From: Apoda limacodes
Taxonomy: Eukaryota > Arthropoda > Insecta > Lepidoptera > Limacodidae
Assembly (NCBI GenBank): GCA_946406115.1
Contig: OX291552.1
Location: 5,580,001 to 5,644,000, forward strand
Direction of reading: 5' to 3'
Length of the DNA: 64,000 nt
This document shows positions 1 through 45,682 of this stretch, in pieces. A program made the position numbers and the translations under genes. Below the pieces are notes generated by a model. That model saw only the letters and a program-made list of their open reading frames with translations. It was not told the DNA's origin and searched no databases. The first letter of the stretch is position 1; each line of letters opens with the position of its first letter.

Positions 1-34109
<34,109 letters not shown>

Positions 34110-34115
34110 AATAAA
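34110..34115 (+). promoter_or_regulatory. Polyadenylation signal of carboxylesterase gene 1
   Basis: AATAAA lies directly after the TAA stop of gene 1, so the 3' UTR would be very short. The downstream sequence is AT-rich. Inferred from position only. Confidence 0.5.
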
Positions 34116-34295
34116 GAAGTATAAACAACTTTTACATGTTAAAAAGTATAAATGTATTAAATGAATTCATTTACTCCTGCATTCCAGTATTTTTATTGAT
34201 TTGCACACGTATGTGAGACCAGTGACGATAAAAAAAAAAATATTTGAACTTAGTAAGCAAAGTTAGTGGACTTTCTATGGCTTTTGAACAAAATA

Positions 34296-34985
34296 TCAAT
34301 AATCGATAATATCGAGTTGGATTCGTCGATTAACCTCTTTCTCGAAATTGGCCCTACCTAATCGAACAGTTTGTTCCATGTAAACGTATTCGTCAACAAC
34401 TTCGAGTGTAGAGTTCCCAACAGTTATTGGAGTGGGTGCTACATGGCCATTCGACATGATTTTGGTCTTGTCCATGTTCATCTTGGGGCCCACTCGTTGG
34501 GAAGCTCTTCTGAGGCTTTCGAGCATTGTGCTAAGGTCCTCCATCGATTCTGCCATGACCACAATATCGTCGGCAAACCGAAGGTACAATGTAGGTACAA
34601 TGTACTCGCAATTAACATTTATGCCAAAACCGTCACAGTCCTGAACTTAAAGACATCTTCCAACGCATTTGTGAACAGTTTCGGAGATATGAGATGTCCC
34701 TGTCTCACACCTCTCTGCAATTGGATCGGTTTCGAGTTCTGATCCTGGAGACGGACTGACGTGGTGGCGTTATCGTAGAAGCATTTTAGCACCTCGATAT
34801 ACCGATGATCAATACGGCATCTCTGTAGAGCCTTCAGCACTGCCCATGTTTCAACCGAATCGAAGGCTTTCTCATAGTCCACAAACGCTAAGCAAAGGGG
34901 CTGATTATACTCTTCCGACTTCTGTATAATCTGCCGCAGCGTATGTATGTGGCCTCTTTGGAAACCGGCTTGTTCGGGAGGCTAG
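34296..34985 (-). mobile_element. RTE-clade LINE reverse transcriptase fragment
   Basis: The - strand reads MDYEKAFDSVETWAVLKALQ, then GVRQGHLISPKLFTNALEDV, then LRFADDIVVMAESMEDLSTM (catalytic Asp pair), GPKMNMDKTKIMSN and YVYMEQTVRLGR. These are motifs of the RTE-type endonuclease-RT proteins common in Lepidoptera. There is a frameshift between 34640 and 34590. Upstream to 34985, CRGRLYRSRKSTI-like sequence extends the homology. Truncated at both ends. It lies 190 bases past gene 1 in the opposite direction. Confidence 0.85.
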
Positions 34986-35021
34986 AAGTAATGTAAAGTT
35001 GGTAATTAAATTCTGTTAGGG

Positions 35022-35378
35022 TTCCGCAGTCAACATGGAACCCTGTGTCGATATGATCGTCCGTCTATTTACCTGTCTGTCCGCGGCTTAGCTCAAAGAC
35101 TATTAGGACTAGTTAGCTGTAATTTGACACGGGTATATAATATTAATTTATGGAGTAACGCGGCATCCTGACGCGACGGCCATGTTGGTCTGTGTATTAA
35201 TCACGCCGACAAAATGCTTAAATATAATCTTTAAGAAAAATTTATAGGGTACCTCCCCTACTCGCAGAGTGGGGATCTTTTTTTCGCGTCTACCCCACGA
35301 AAGTTTTCGATTCAGTGATCCGTTAATGAAATATTAAGCTTTAAAGGGCTAATTTGTGTTACAGTCAAGTGTGTTGTA
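35022..35378 (-). repeat. Dispersed family G, 3' part (inverted)
   Basis: Starts AGGGTTCCGCAGTCAACATG and follows the block order of 38695-39057, including CTTTAAAG..CTAATT..GTGTTA(C/G)AGTCAAGTGT, at which point the microsatellite begins. Confidence 0.6.
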
Positions 35379-35585
35379 TGTGTGTGTGTGTGCGTGTGCG
35401 TGTGCGTGCGTGTGCGTGTGCGTGTGCGTGTGCGTGTGCGTGTGCGTGTGCGTGTGCGTGTGCGTGTGCGTGTGCGTGTGCGTGTGCGTGTGCGTGTGCG
35501 TGTGCGTGTGCGTGTGCGTGTGCGTGTGCGTGTGCGTGTGCGTGTGCGTGTGCGTGTGCGTGTGCGTGTGCGTGTGTGTGTGTGT
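35379..35585 (+). repeat. (TGTGCG)n microsatellite, 207 bp
   Basis: A TG run, then about 30 TGTGCG hexamers with one TGCG interruption near 35405, then a TG run. Alternating purine-pyrimidine with CpG, so it is prone to Z-DNA in principle. The long Cys-Val, Ala-Cys and Thr-Arg open frames across it are artefacts. Confidence 0.97.
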
Positions 35586-35739
35586 CCGTTTATGCGTGAA
35601 GAGGTAACAGACATACAAACAGAGTCACTTTCGCATTTATAATATTTATATGGACTAAGAATATATTATTTCGCTAAAAATGCATAAGAGTCACCTGAAG
35701 CACCGGTTTTCAATCGATTCAATCAATCAAAACAGCTTT

Positions 35740-35940
35740 TTGATGAATCTGTACAAATATTATAAATGCGACAGTTTGGATGGATGTTTGTTACTCTTAT
35801 CAGGCAGAACGGCTATACGGATTTGGACGAAATTTGGCACAGAGATAGACTAAGTCTGGAATAGCACATAGACGTTTTATACCGGAAAATGAAAAGTTCA
35901 CACGGGAATAACTATAACCGAATTCCGACCCAAATTATGG
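35740..35940 (+). repeat. Dispersed family K copy 1 (GGGAATAACTATAACCGA)
   Basis: Contains AATATTATAAATGCGA, GGACGAAATTTGGCACAGA and CGGGAATAACTATAACCGA. Cleaner copies are at 40910-41130, 41325-41485 and, inverted, 50575-50760. Confidence 0.6.
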
Positions 35941-36381
35941 CTACGACTAGCTTGCTCCAACAATTTTTTCTAATGTTTTCAAGGAGGTTAGGACGAGTGG
36001 AGCCGCTGGCAAAAGCACAATACCTTGATTATATTCAAATTTATTTAAATAGTTATTTAAATATCTTACAATATAAGTATATATTACAAGAGAATTGGCT
36101 CATCAACCTTGAAAGTCTAGAACGCTATGTTCGTTCTTAACGTCATGGCCTGTCTGACAAGGAACCTGAGGAGTATCAGAGAAAGGTAGAAGTTACGCAA
36201 GGTTTCAAGGAATTCCTTATGCAACTCCACCGACAGGGGAATATAGATTTAAGGTAATATCACCATTTCTCTTCTGACATGGTAACATTTATCAGCTAAC
36301 CATCAGCAGATATCTCTGTCGTACTCATACAACGCCCGTCGCCCATCGTAATTAGTTTCCCCGTATGTAGCTTAAATAAAA

Positions 36382-36965
36382 AAACGGGTTGCACTCCGGG
36401 AGTGCCGGCAGAGGTGTAAACTTGAATATTAACTATTTATTTTTCCTATACTAGCTATTTACTTCCCATTACCAATACATATTTATTTATTATAAATAAT
36501 AATGTTTTTTTATCTACTTTTTTGACGTAGTATATTTGACATCTTAATCTGTCATAGAATTAAAATCCCATATCCAACCTGTCCTACTCATATTTGCCAT
36601 ATATTAAAAAATATACAACTTGGATATAACATTTTAACATGAGTAATCCGCACTTTCATGTTTTTACTAACCCAATTTTCACTTACTTTTTATTCGTCCT
36701 ATAGAGTTTAACATTTTTTTACCATCTCAAACACAAAAGAAGTGCGTTACCTCGCTACAGAAGTTTTCGCTTCAAAATCAATCTTTTTATTTTACCTATC
36801 AACCTATTATGGCGTGGCATTATTTTTCCGACTTGCGGATGTTTATGGCGAGGCATTATGGTTTCCGCCTTACGAATTTTTGATCAGCCTGACGCGAGTT
36901 TATAATTTTTTACCCATCACAAAAAAGTGCACAACGCCGTTAAAGAAGTTTTCACTTCAATAAAA
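36382..36965 (+). repeat. Inverted-repeat element with GTTGCACTCCGGGAG head, copy 2
   Basis: Left part matches 22960-23160; the right part (CGTGGCATTA, TTTCCGCCTTACGAATTTTT, GACGCGAGTTTATAATTTTT, AAGAAGTTTTCACTTCAA) matches 44610-44735 instead. CAGAGGTGTAAAC on the left and GTTTTCACTTC on the right are weakly inverted. Non-coding. Confidence 0.6.
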
Positions 36966-37003
36966 TGCTAATTGCAGCTAGCGTCAGAAGATTAACCTCG
37001 ATT

Positions 37004-37068
37004 AACTTGAACCTGCAACTCCTTACATTCCGTGTAAGTGCTTGACCAATGGAGCTATGGAGACCCAA
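37004..37068 (-). repeat. tRNA-derived SINE head, copy 2
   Basis: On the - strand it reads CCATAGCTCCATTGGTCAAG (A box), a 5-bp anticodon-like stem CTTAC/GTAAG and GGTTCAAG (B box), then GTTAATCTT. The D and T arms do not pair well, so it is not a working tRNA. It shares the anticodon-arm block ACGGA(A/G)TGTAAG with 50272-50358. Confidence 0.55.
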
Positions 37069-37295
37069 TGATGATAATCTCAACTACATTGATGACATTT
37101 ACACAAGTAAATCGCGCGACAAGCTTTTATGATCATATAAATTGTTTATAATGAGGTTATAATTTGATAGTTAACATTTTAAAGGAAAATTTTATTTTCT
37201 TCTTTTTGGAGCATTTAAATAAAAGATTTTTTTATAAAGGTTTTTTTGCTTTTAATTTATTTTCTACTTTTTAGTTATTTTGTTATTATTCTCGG

Positions 37296-37514
37296 CAAGC
37301 CCTTTCATTTAATACCCATATTGCAGAAGTGCATAAAAAATAACTATTTCGCCATCTTGGATGTTCCACCACATTTGATTTAGAATGATGTCACATTATT
37401 TTTCAAGTTGCTCACAACAAGCCCTTTCATTTGATACCCATATTGTAGAAATGCTCTAAAAAAAACTAATCCAGTTTCTTGAATGGCCATATTGGATTTG
37501 GAATGACGTCACAC
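37296..37514 (+). repeat. Two tandem copies of a 122-bp unit
   Basis: CAAGCCCTTTCATTTAATAC at 37296 and CAAGCCCTTTCATTTGATAC at 37418 start two copies. Both continue with CCATATTG(C/T)AGAA and end near GGAATGA(C/T)GTCACA. Confidence 0.7.
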
Positions 37515-38694
37515 AGCTTATCGTGTATTGTCATCCAAACTAAACGTGTATACAAAATTACAGCTCAATCGGTTGAAGATATCTGCTTCAAAATTGAGTA
37601 CCAAAATTCCTCCCAAACAAACAAACATTGCAAGTTAAGAGGGCGATATAGGCCAGAAACCTAATTTCTGTAATTCTAACGTTGTTTATGTAAATGTACT
37701 ATAAATCACTAGATAATGTCATATATATTACTATGAGATATATATGTTATATACTTTTTAAGTAATTTATACTGTAATGACGCCTTGAAACTTTAAATTT
37801 TTTGTATGGAATTTAACGTTATTACCGTTTTGTAGTTACATTTTTTGACTTTTCGCTAAGAGTCTATGCACTAGATAACAAGCTATTCTAATTATTTAAC
37901 CAACTTTCATTACAAGCAAGTGCAAAACACGCTTTAAAAATTTGCACAAGTGTTGAAGCAACGGTCACTTCCAGATTTTTTATTGCATTAAATACAATAA
38001 ATGAAAATCATTCAGTTAGGTAATGCACTAGACAAAAGCAAGTTTTATAACATATATTTTTTTCAATGCTTTAGATATAGTTTAGCTATAGTTTAGCCAC
38101 AAAATTTGCACAAAAACGGCGTATTTTCGCGGTCTAGCCTATATCCTAGCCTTAAATAAAAGCTTTTAAAAAACGAAGAATTTTATCATCGCATGGTATT
38201 CAAGTTTATGCATTTTAACGAAAAACACGCGAGCACTGCAAAGATTCCTGTAAACAAACTACGTGAGGACTTGTCATACAAACTCATAACATGTGCACCT
38301 GGGCAGGAAATATAAACATTTGCTGATTTGAATGTAATTTTTAAGACAGGCCGAGAATTTTTCACCTTACCGTCGTAGGTTTACAATCAGTTTTTAGATT
38401 TTTTCCTTTATTTGTGACTTAACATCTTGCTTCTTTCCAAATTTCATGATTCTAGGTCAACGAAAAGTACTCCATAGGTTTTGATTTATTTTTGTACAAT
38501 ATACAACAAAAATGACAGTATTTAGGGTATATTTTTTTATAACATTGACTTAGAATCTTGATTTTTTTTTACCACTTAAAGTGACCGTGCAGCTTAGTAT
38601 TTGATGTCAATTTCAACTTGATACCTTGACACATTTCTGAGAAAAAGGGTCTTTATAGACAAACAGACGGACAACATAGTCCTATAAGGTTTCC
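37515..38694. other. Intergenic sequence, nothing recognised
   Basis: AT-rich with no motif or shared repeat that I could see. Confidence 0.5.
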
Positions 38695-39076
38695 TTTTTC
38701 TAGGGTTCCGTAGTCAACAAGGAACCCTTATAGTTTCGCCATGACCGTCCGTCCGTCCGTCTGTCCACGGCTTAGTTCAAAAACTACTAATACAAGAAAG
38801 CTGCAAGTTGGCAGGAATATACACATTGATCAAGCCGACAATGGTAGAGTAAAATCTTTGAAAAAATCTTTTTTTACGGTACCTCCCCTACACGTGAAAT
38901 GGGGACGTATTTTTTTTCTAGCCTACCCCACCATGTGGGGTATCGTTGGATAAGAATTCCAAAATCAATGAGGGTATGCATGGATAATTTTTTGATTTAG
39001 GTTTCCGTTTCCGAAACATTTAGCTTTAAAGTACTAATTCTTGTTAGAGTCAAGTGTCCCCCCCCCCCCCCCCCCC
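38695..39076 (-). repeat. Dispersed family G, 3' part (inverted), ending in a C run
   Basis: Starts AGGGTTCCGTAGTCAACAAG and a (CCGT)n stretch, and continues through the family blocks to TTGTTAGAGTCAAGTGT and a run of 19 C (39058-39076). Confidence 0.65.
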
Positions 39077-39136
39077 GTCTACCAGCGAAAGTATAGCTAA
39101 GAGTGACAGATGTCAAATATACAATCAACAATACAA

Positions 39137-39427
39137 AGCTTCGGAGGTAATGCCGTTTCTAGGTTGACATTTGTCATCCGGAATTAAGATCTTAATGAGA
39201 TCTATCACTTCTGTGAAAAAATTACTAGTCTACGATCAAAAGTTACGGAGATAAAGAAGTTTCTAGTTTGACAGCTGTCATCCGAAATGAAGATCTTGAT
39301 GAGATTTATCACTACTGTAATGAAACTGCTAATCTACGATTAGAAGTTACGGAGATAAAGCCCATTCTAGTTTGACGGCTGTCATCAGACATGAAGATCT
39401 TTATGAGATCTATCACGGCTGTAAAGT
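39137..39427 (+). repeat. 104-bp tandem repeat, 2.8 copies
   Basis: Units start at 39137, 39241 and 39345. Shared blocks: (T/A)CGGAG(G/A)TAA, TTCTAG(G/T)TTGAC, TGTCATC, GAAGATCTT(G/T)ATGAGAT and CTA(G/C)GAT. Units 2 and 3 are closer to each other than to unit 1. No function seen. Confidence 0.8.
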
Positions 39428-39969
39428 AAAATTTACAAAGAAAAAGCCCGTGGGAGTAATGACACTGTTTACGAGCAAGTGTGATAAAAAACTATCAATT
39501 ATCTTGTTACAGTCCTACTGGTAGAACTAGGAACAAAAATCACTGCCCTTGGTAACTACCAGTCAAACAACGCAGTTGCACTACGGACAAAGAATCAAAT
39601 CAAATGGAGCTCATGAACTTTTTTTTTATTTTTACAAACGTAAATTTTTGTTTGAGTAAGTAAACCCGAACACAACACTTGTATTTTGTTCAATGGAACA
39701 AGTGTGACATATATATTTATCGATGGAGTAAGTAACACTATAGTGGTGTCATGGGGACTAAAAAATCCCCTTTACACCACCAGTGGTGCGAGCCGGTGGT
39801 GTCACGGGCCCTAAACGTTATTTTGCATACCATATATGATACAATACATAGAAATACATATATGTATGTGTATATTTTGAAGTCGGGTTATGTTTTTGTT
39901 AAAAAAGATCTATTTTTGATTTTAGTTGCCCTATTAGACAAATTTCATTTTAATTTGATACTTAAAGTC
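39428..39969. other. Intergenic sequence, nothing recognised
   Basis: Holds a short inverted GTGGTG motif near 39740-39800. No gene supported. Confidence 0.45.
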
Positions 39970-40300
39970 AAGTACCTGGCGACCGAGCTTTTCTCGTTTT
40001 TTTTAATACAGCCATCTATTGTCCTTTAGTGTTGCTTAACAACGCCATCTATTATCAATTAACTTTATTGTTGCTAAGTCAATCAAAATAATAGTGTTAC
40101 TACTCGCCAATAGATGTCAGGAAGAGTCATATTTTTCAGTTTATCATTGCCCGAAAATAAGGATTAAACAACGTTTTCTTACGTAGCTAGATCGATTTAT
40201 CACCCCCGAAACCTACTGCACACTAAATTTCATGAAACTCGTTGAAGCCGTTTCCGAGAATCATATTATATATCTGTATAAACAAGTATTGCTCTTTTAA
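39970..40300 (+). repeat. Dispersed family M copy, 3 of 4
   Basis: Contains two CGCCATCTATT-like blocks (a local duplication), GTGTTACTACTCGCCAATAG, TTTTTCAGTTTATCATTGCC and GATCGATTTATCACCCCCGA. Confidence 0.65.
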
Positions 40301-40909
40301 AGGTATTAGATATTAAAGAAACTTAGAGCTTTCTTCAATTTTTCTTAGAAACCATAAATAAGTCAAGCGGACCCCTTTGAAGACTGAATTCACCTGCTTT
40401 ATTCACCAAGGTGCATTAAGTCAACTAAATAGTATACCTTATGCACCCAGGTAAATTAAATCTACCAAATAATATTCTTCACCCAGGTAAATTCAGTGCA
40501 TTTATTTCGCATGTTTAATTGAAGTCAACCCCACTGTTGCGAGTTATGTAACCTATTTTAAAACTATTGCTGGCCATTTATAAATCTTTATCTTAATAAT
40601 AGTCTATTGACAATGTCACTGCGTGGGATAGTTGCGTCTTTAAATATCGTATCAAGTAGTTAGTAATAATAATATAAATTCATCTATATAAATATAAAAC
40701 AATTTTAAAATGTCTAATTTTAAATTTATTCATAGAGGACGTGGGTAACTTGTTAGTTGGTTGGTTGGTGGTAAGTTGTACTATGGAAAAAAAACATATA
40801 AATCAAATTCAGATTGGTGGCGATGCTGCAATATAAGGGAAATGTAAAATGTAATGGATCTTTTACGATAAAGTTAAAGACAAAGGTGATTTCTATTATC
40901 CCATTCCCA
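40301..40909. other. Intergenic sequence, nothing recognised
   Basis: AT-rich with no motif or shared repeat that I could see; no open frame with recognisable content. Confidence 0.4.
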
Positions 40910-41485
40910 TTATTATATTATAAAGGCGAAAGTTTGTGAGTATGAGACTGTGTGTGTATGAGTGTGTATGTTTGTTACTTCTTCACGTTTCAACCACTGG
41001 ACGGATCGGGATGAAACTTGGCATACATATAGGTTAGGTCCTGGAATAGCATATAGGCTACTTTTTATTCCGAAATTCCCGCGGGAATAACTATAACCGA
41101 GCTTAAACGAACTATAGCTACAGCTACAGCTTGGTATAGCAAACTTCACTAGTGTAATTAAGGAGTAAACCACAGTCGCCGATAACCGAATTTAGCGCGG
41201 GGTAATTAAGGAGTAAATCACAGTATCAATACTAAAATTAAATAAAGGAGTCCCACGCCGGTAACCAAATTTAGGGCAGGGTGGCCGCTACCAAACTTCA
41301 TTAATTACCAACTGTCCCATTGAAATTATAAATGCGAATGTTTGGTTGTTTAGTCGCGCTTAAACCACTGGATGGATCGGGAACCGCTCAACTGATTTAG
41401 ATGAAATTTGAGTCCCGGGGAAAGACATAGGCTATTTTTCATCCCGAAAAATTCAAAAGTTCCCGCGGAATAACTATAACGTTTG
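40910..41485 (+). repeat. Dispersed family K copies 2 and 3 in tandem
   Basis: Copy 2 (40910-41140) has AACCACTGGACGGATCGGGA, TGAAACTTGGCATACATATA and CCCGCGGGAATAACTATAAC. Copy 3 (41325-41485) repeats the ACCACTGGATGGATCGGGA and TTCCCGCGGAATAACTATAA blocks. Between them TAATTAAGGAGTAAA(C/T)CACAGT occurs twice. Confidence 0.65.
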
Positions 41486-41699
41486 TTACCTAATCCTGCT
41501 GCTACCCTGTAAAGACTCGTCGCGGGTGGCCTATGGCACGACTCAGCACGAGCAGGTTCGCAAAAACTGGCGAGGCGATTGCGGTGTGTGGTAGGACCTT
41601 ACTTTGTGGTGAGAAGCCACCTTAGTATTTAAGCAAGCGTTCCCAGTTGATAGAAATAAAAGATAAGAATGGTGCAATCATAACGTCTGACCCTAATTT

Positions 41700-42640
41700 T
41701 GTAACCAGAAGCGTAGGTACCACAAGGATCAATTTACGACCAATCTTATTTATTTTGTTTACGGCTGATGTCACGAACGGTGTTTCGCAGGTATGCAAAT
41801 GACATACAAGTGTATTATTCTTTTAAACTAAATGATATAACAATTCCAATTCGTAAATTGAATGGGGATTTATAAAAGATAGCAGTATAGGCATCATCTA
41901 ACACCCTAACGTTAAATCCAATCAAAGCCAAATACATGATAATCGGTTTAAAGCACAAAATCAATAAAATTGGTGGTTTCAATTCTGTGCTAGAAATTTT
42001 AGGTAGTAGTATCGATGGGTGACGGAAGTTCATAACTTTGGGGGTACTAATGGACGATGATCTTCGATTTGAGAGGCATGTCGTCAAAACGATCAGAGAA
42101 TAATTTTACAGACTAAAAAAAAATTTTACCAACCGGTACCGCGACTTCCCGGATGTTAAACTGCGAGGACACCGATGTGATTCATTAGTTCTTTCGACGT
42201 TTAGCTATCCTGATTTGGTTTATGGACCACGGTTACTGGCACGAACTACAAGAATCACAGAGAGTCTAAAATGCGTGTGCGTTGATATACATATAAAATA
42301 CCACCACGCTCACATGTTACTCGTATGAACTTTTGTTTACTAAATGAAGCAAAGATAATTAAGATGAATCATCGCAGAGAAGAACATTTCGCAATACTTT
42401 CATTTGGAATTGTTAAATACAAACAACCTCCATAAATATTTAAAAAGCTGAAATGGTGCCTTGATTTTAATACATATCATACAAGGGCGTCCAATTATTT
42501 AATGAAAATGCACAGTACTTCAGCTTTTAAAGGTTATTTTCGGTATGCAGCTACTGAATGCTGGAATAACTTTCCCACAGCCTTTGTGAATTAAAAACGA
42601 TTGGTACTTTTTTATTTAAATACAAATAATATTTGCTAGA
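41700..42640 (+). mobile_element. Degenerate LINE reverse transcriptase fragment
   Basis: On the + strand it reads RRYANDIQVYYSFK (a decayed YADD catalytic motif), LNPIKAKYMIIG, LGVLMDDDLRFERHV and FSYPDLVYGP, interrupted by stops. This is the RT C-terminal half of a non-LTR element unlike families A and B. Loss of one Asp (Asn in YAND) agrees with inactivity. Confidence 0.65.
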
Positions 42641-42694
42641 TATTCAAACTGCATACAAGAAGTTCTGCGGTAGGTATAATATACTATAATATAA

Positions 42695-42945
42695 TAGTAC
42701 CTGGATGTCGTTTTTTTTAACAACGCCATATATTGTCAAGTAGCTTTAGTGTTGCTGTGTCGGTAAAAATAATAGTATTACTACTCGGCAATAGATGTCA
42801 GAAAGTCATATTTTTCAGTTTATCACTAAAAATACGGATAAAACGACGTTTTCTAAAGATGAAACCAAGCTAGATTAAATTTATCGCCCCCGAAACCACC
42901 TGCTTGCTAAATTTCATGAAAATCGTTGGATAATTTTAGCCTTGA
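42695..42945 (+). repeat. Dispersed family M copy, 4 of 4
   Basis: AACAACGCCATATATTGTCA, TAGTATTACTACTCGGCAAT, TTTTTCAGTTTATCACT and TTTATCGCCCCCGAAACCAC. It sits directly after the LINE fragment. Confidence 0.65.
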
Positions 42946-44023
42946 CATTAATAATAGACAGAAGAATAGATATAGGTTTGAGCACTAAAATAGCATTTGT
43001 AGTCTTAGAACCTAATAGGTTATAGGTCGATCGAATAAAACACGTAACTGAATGTTCTATCAATAAGTCTGCTTTAGGGGTTTATTTTTTAGTGGATATG
43101 AAGTCGGTTTATGTTTGTGTTGAGTGTAAAAGTTTAATAAAGTTAACAGACGACAGACATGTTATGAAGAATTAAATAATGCCATTTCTAAGATTGTAAA
43201 TTTGATTCACGCTAACAATTTTTTACTGAATGAAAAAAGAACCAAATATATTAAATTTACATAACCAAATGATTAGTCAGATCCAGATTTTTTTATTAAT
43301 TTATTTGGAGAAATACAGATGAACAGCTTTGACTTATATACAATAATGCGAAACATAATACTAGAATTAAGTAAGTCTCTACAACGTTTGTCAATAAGAA
43401 CATAGAGCTTAGAAGTAGATCTTAGGTACATTTGTAAGCGGAAGATTATGATCTAGATTAGAAATTTTTTATGGTTAGGATTGGAATAGTTGTAGAATAG
43501 CCATTTAAGATTCTTACTTTAGTTAGCAGTAAATTATATAGGATACAATAATAGTAAGAAAGACGATTTATTAAAATTTATAGAAATTACAGTTTAAAGT
43601 TGGTGTTTCTTTTAAGCGTGTTGTTTTTTTTTTGTTAAAACGATTTTTATCGTACACTTAAAACATCTATACTAGTATCAAAATGTTATGCAATCATCAA
43701 CATAAAAGGCGTTTCACCAGTTCCAAATTAACCAATTATTCTTTTTATTACCAAAATTAAGTTTTCAATTCACTACATTAATATGGGACTTTTAAATAAA
43801 AAAAGAATTATGCAAATCCGTCTATATAATATGACGAGGTAATTCCCAAACATACATAAAAAAAATATATAAACATTCGAATTGAGAACCTTCTCCTTTT
43901 TTGATGTCGGTTAAAAATTATCCAAACTGATCTCAAAATGTAGTACATTATAAAATCATTTATTTATTAAATAGGCTTGTCGACGTGTCTATATAAAAAA
44001 TAAAATAGATTTTATCAGAGTTT
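42946..44023. other. Intergenic sequence, nothing assigned
   Basis: AT-rich. A piece near 43060-43110 (TTTTTTAG...GAAGTCGGTTT) resembles 15240-15300. No genes. Confidence 0.45.
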
Positions 44024-44376
44024 AAGAGGATAGCGAGATTAGTCTCTATGGCCTCCCCTAATAGGGCCTCCACCCTAACACGACCCCGACGTCCCCGGGT
44101 TCGTCGGCGCCCGCAAGGATACACGAGGCAGCAAAGAGTGCCGGGGCGCTTCTCGCCCCACTCAATCGCAACCGCACCCGTGTAATGGGTAACTCCCCTC
44201 CTGGCGTTGACTCATCTTCGGGTTCAAGCCTCAAGCCGGTCAAAGGGACGCCCCGAGAGCGACAACCCAAGCCGAGGCTCACCCTGCGGGAAGCCCTTCA
44301 GAGTCTTGCCCCAAACAGCCCAGTGAAGCATTAATGGCTGCAACAGACAACTGCATAGTCAGTCAGAAAAAAAACG
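44024..44376 (+). mobile_element. LINE family B 3' UTR, strongly 5' truncated copy
   Basis: Inverted copy of the GC-rich 3' UTR seen at 31231-31640: GAGATTAGTCTCTATGGCC, ACGAGGCAGCAAAGAGTGCC, GGCGCTTCTCGCCCCACTCA and CATAGTCAGTCAG followed by an A run at 44366. The 74-codon open frame on its - strand is an artefact of GC content. It abuts the next element without a gap. Confidence 0.85.
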
Positions 44377-44740
44377 AGTTGCATTCCGGGAGTGCCGGCA
44401 GAAGTGAAAACCTTTACACACGATTCGCGCTTAACACTCAAATATGTCACAAGACATGTCTTTGACATTGTCAAGAAATAATAATGTTTGTTTATTTACT
44501 TTTTTGACGTAGTATATTTGACATCGCAATCTGTCATAGAATTAAAATTCCATATCCAACCTCCCTGTACTACTCATAATCGCGAATACTAAAAATAAAA
44601 ATTATAGTAGGCGTGGCATTACGGTTTCCGTCTTACGAATTTCCACGATTAGGACACGTGACCTGACGCGAGTTTATAATTTTTTACCCATACCAAAAAA
44701 AGTGCACAACGCCGCTAAAGAAGTTTTCACTTCAAAAAAA
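44373..44740 (+). repeat. Inverted-repeat element with GTTGCATTCCGGGAG head, copy 3
   Basis: Left part is almost the same as 22960-23190. The right part switches, after AAAAATTATAGTA, to GGCGTGGCATTACGGTTTCC ... AAGAAGTTTTCACTTC as in copy 2, so it looks like a deletion derivative of a longer element. Confidence 0.65.
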
Positions 44741-45471
44741 GTATGCAGATACCTACCTACCTTCACTTAGATGTAATGGACACATAAAATGTGCATATTT
44801 GCATAATTTCTTCTAAAATATAAATGATAGGTAGGTACTTATAAAATAGATATAATAGTTACTGACAAAATATAAAATGTGAACAGTGTTCTTGTTATAC
44901 TATATAATGGTACTTACTTTTACGTAGTTTAGGTACCTCGACGTCAATCAAATGGTGCTACAATGTTAGTTTTAGTATAAAACGCGCGAAACACAAGTTG
45001 CTATCCGAATCGAAATGAAAAAAAAAAATATACCTGCCTCCTTATACATATACACAATGACCTTCCAAGAAAGAGGTCATTGCATGTACTTTGATTATGG
45101 TAAAATATCAGGAGCCCTGGTTACATTTGGATGTTTCAAGTTTGAACAGCCTTGCCTAACCTTTTTTGAACTGTAAAACAATGGCCCAAATTCTTTTTTT
45201 GTTGCGTTTGTTATTGTTAAGGCAAGGTTAAAAGGTTAGAAAAAGGGTCAAGTGCGAGTCGGACTCTTAGTCACGCCATCACGCGTGAAGGGCTAGACCA
45301 ATTTCGCTAATTCTTTTTCTGTTGTGTTTGTTAGTGCTATGGCAAGGTTTTTTGAAGGAAAAAAATGGTCAAGTGCGAGTCAGACTCGCGCACTAAGGGT
45401 AAACCGAGTTTAATGAAATTTTGGTAAGTTGCTATTCACACGCCGGGAAAGGTTTCTGAGAAAGAAAAAAA
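44741..45471 (+). other. Intergenic; two family G 5'-end motifs
   Basis: GTCAAGTGCGAGTCGGACTC at 45248 and GTCAAGTGCGAGTCAGACTC at 45368 are single copies of the family G 5' end, lying next to the tandem array made of the same motif. Nothing else recognised. Confidence 0.5.
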
Positions 45472-45682
45472 GGGTCAAGTGCGAGTCGGACAGGATCAAG
45501 TGCGAGTCGGACAGGGTCAAGTGCGAGTCGGATAGGGTCAACTGCGAGTCGGATAGGGTCAATTGCGAGTCGGAAAGGGTCAAGTCCGAGTCGGACAGGT
45601 TCAAGTGCGAGTCGGACAGGTTCAAGTGCGATTAGGACAGGGTCAAGTGTGAGTCGGACAGGGTCAAGTGTGAGTCGGACAG
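45472..45682 (+). repeat. 21-bp tandem array (GGTCAAGTGCGAGTCGGACA)
   Basis: Ten units of 21 bases with a few substitutions each (GACAG/GATAG/GAAAG variants). The unit is the terminal motif of dispersed family G. Repetitive open frames on both strands (SDSHLTL- and SDRVKCE-type) result from 21 being a multiple of three and are not genes. Confidence 0.95.

Noticed and set aside
35312..35642. Long Cys-Val, Ala-Cys and Thr-Arg/His open frames on both strands
   Set aside because: They are translations of the TGTGCG microsatellite and have no biological content.
44058..44282. GC-rich 74-residue frame on the - strand
   Set aside because: It is antisense to the LINE family B 3' UTR; the same UTR at 31.3-31.6 kb does not keep the frame.
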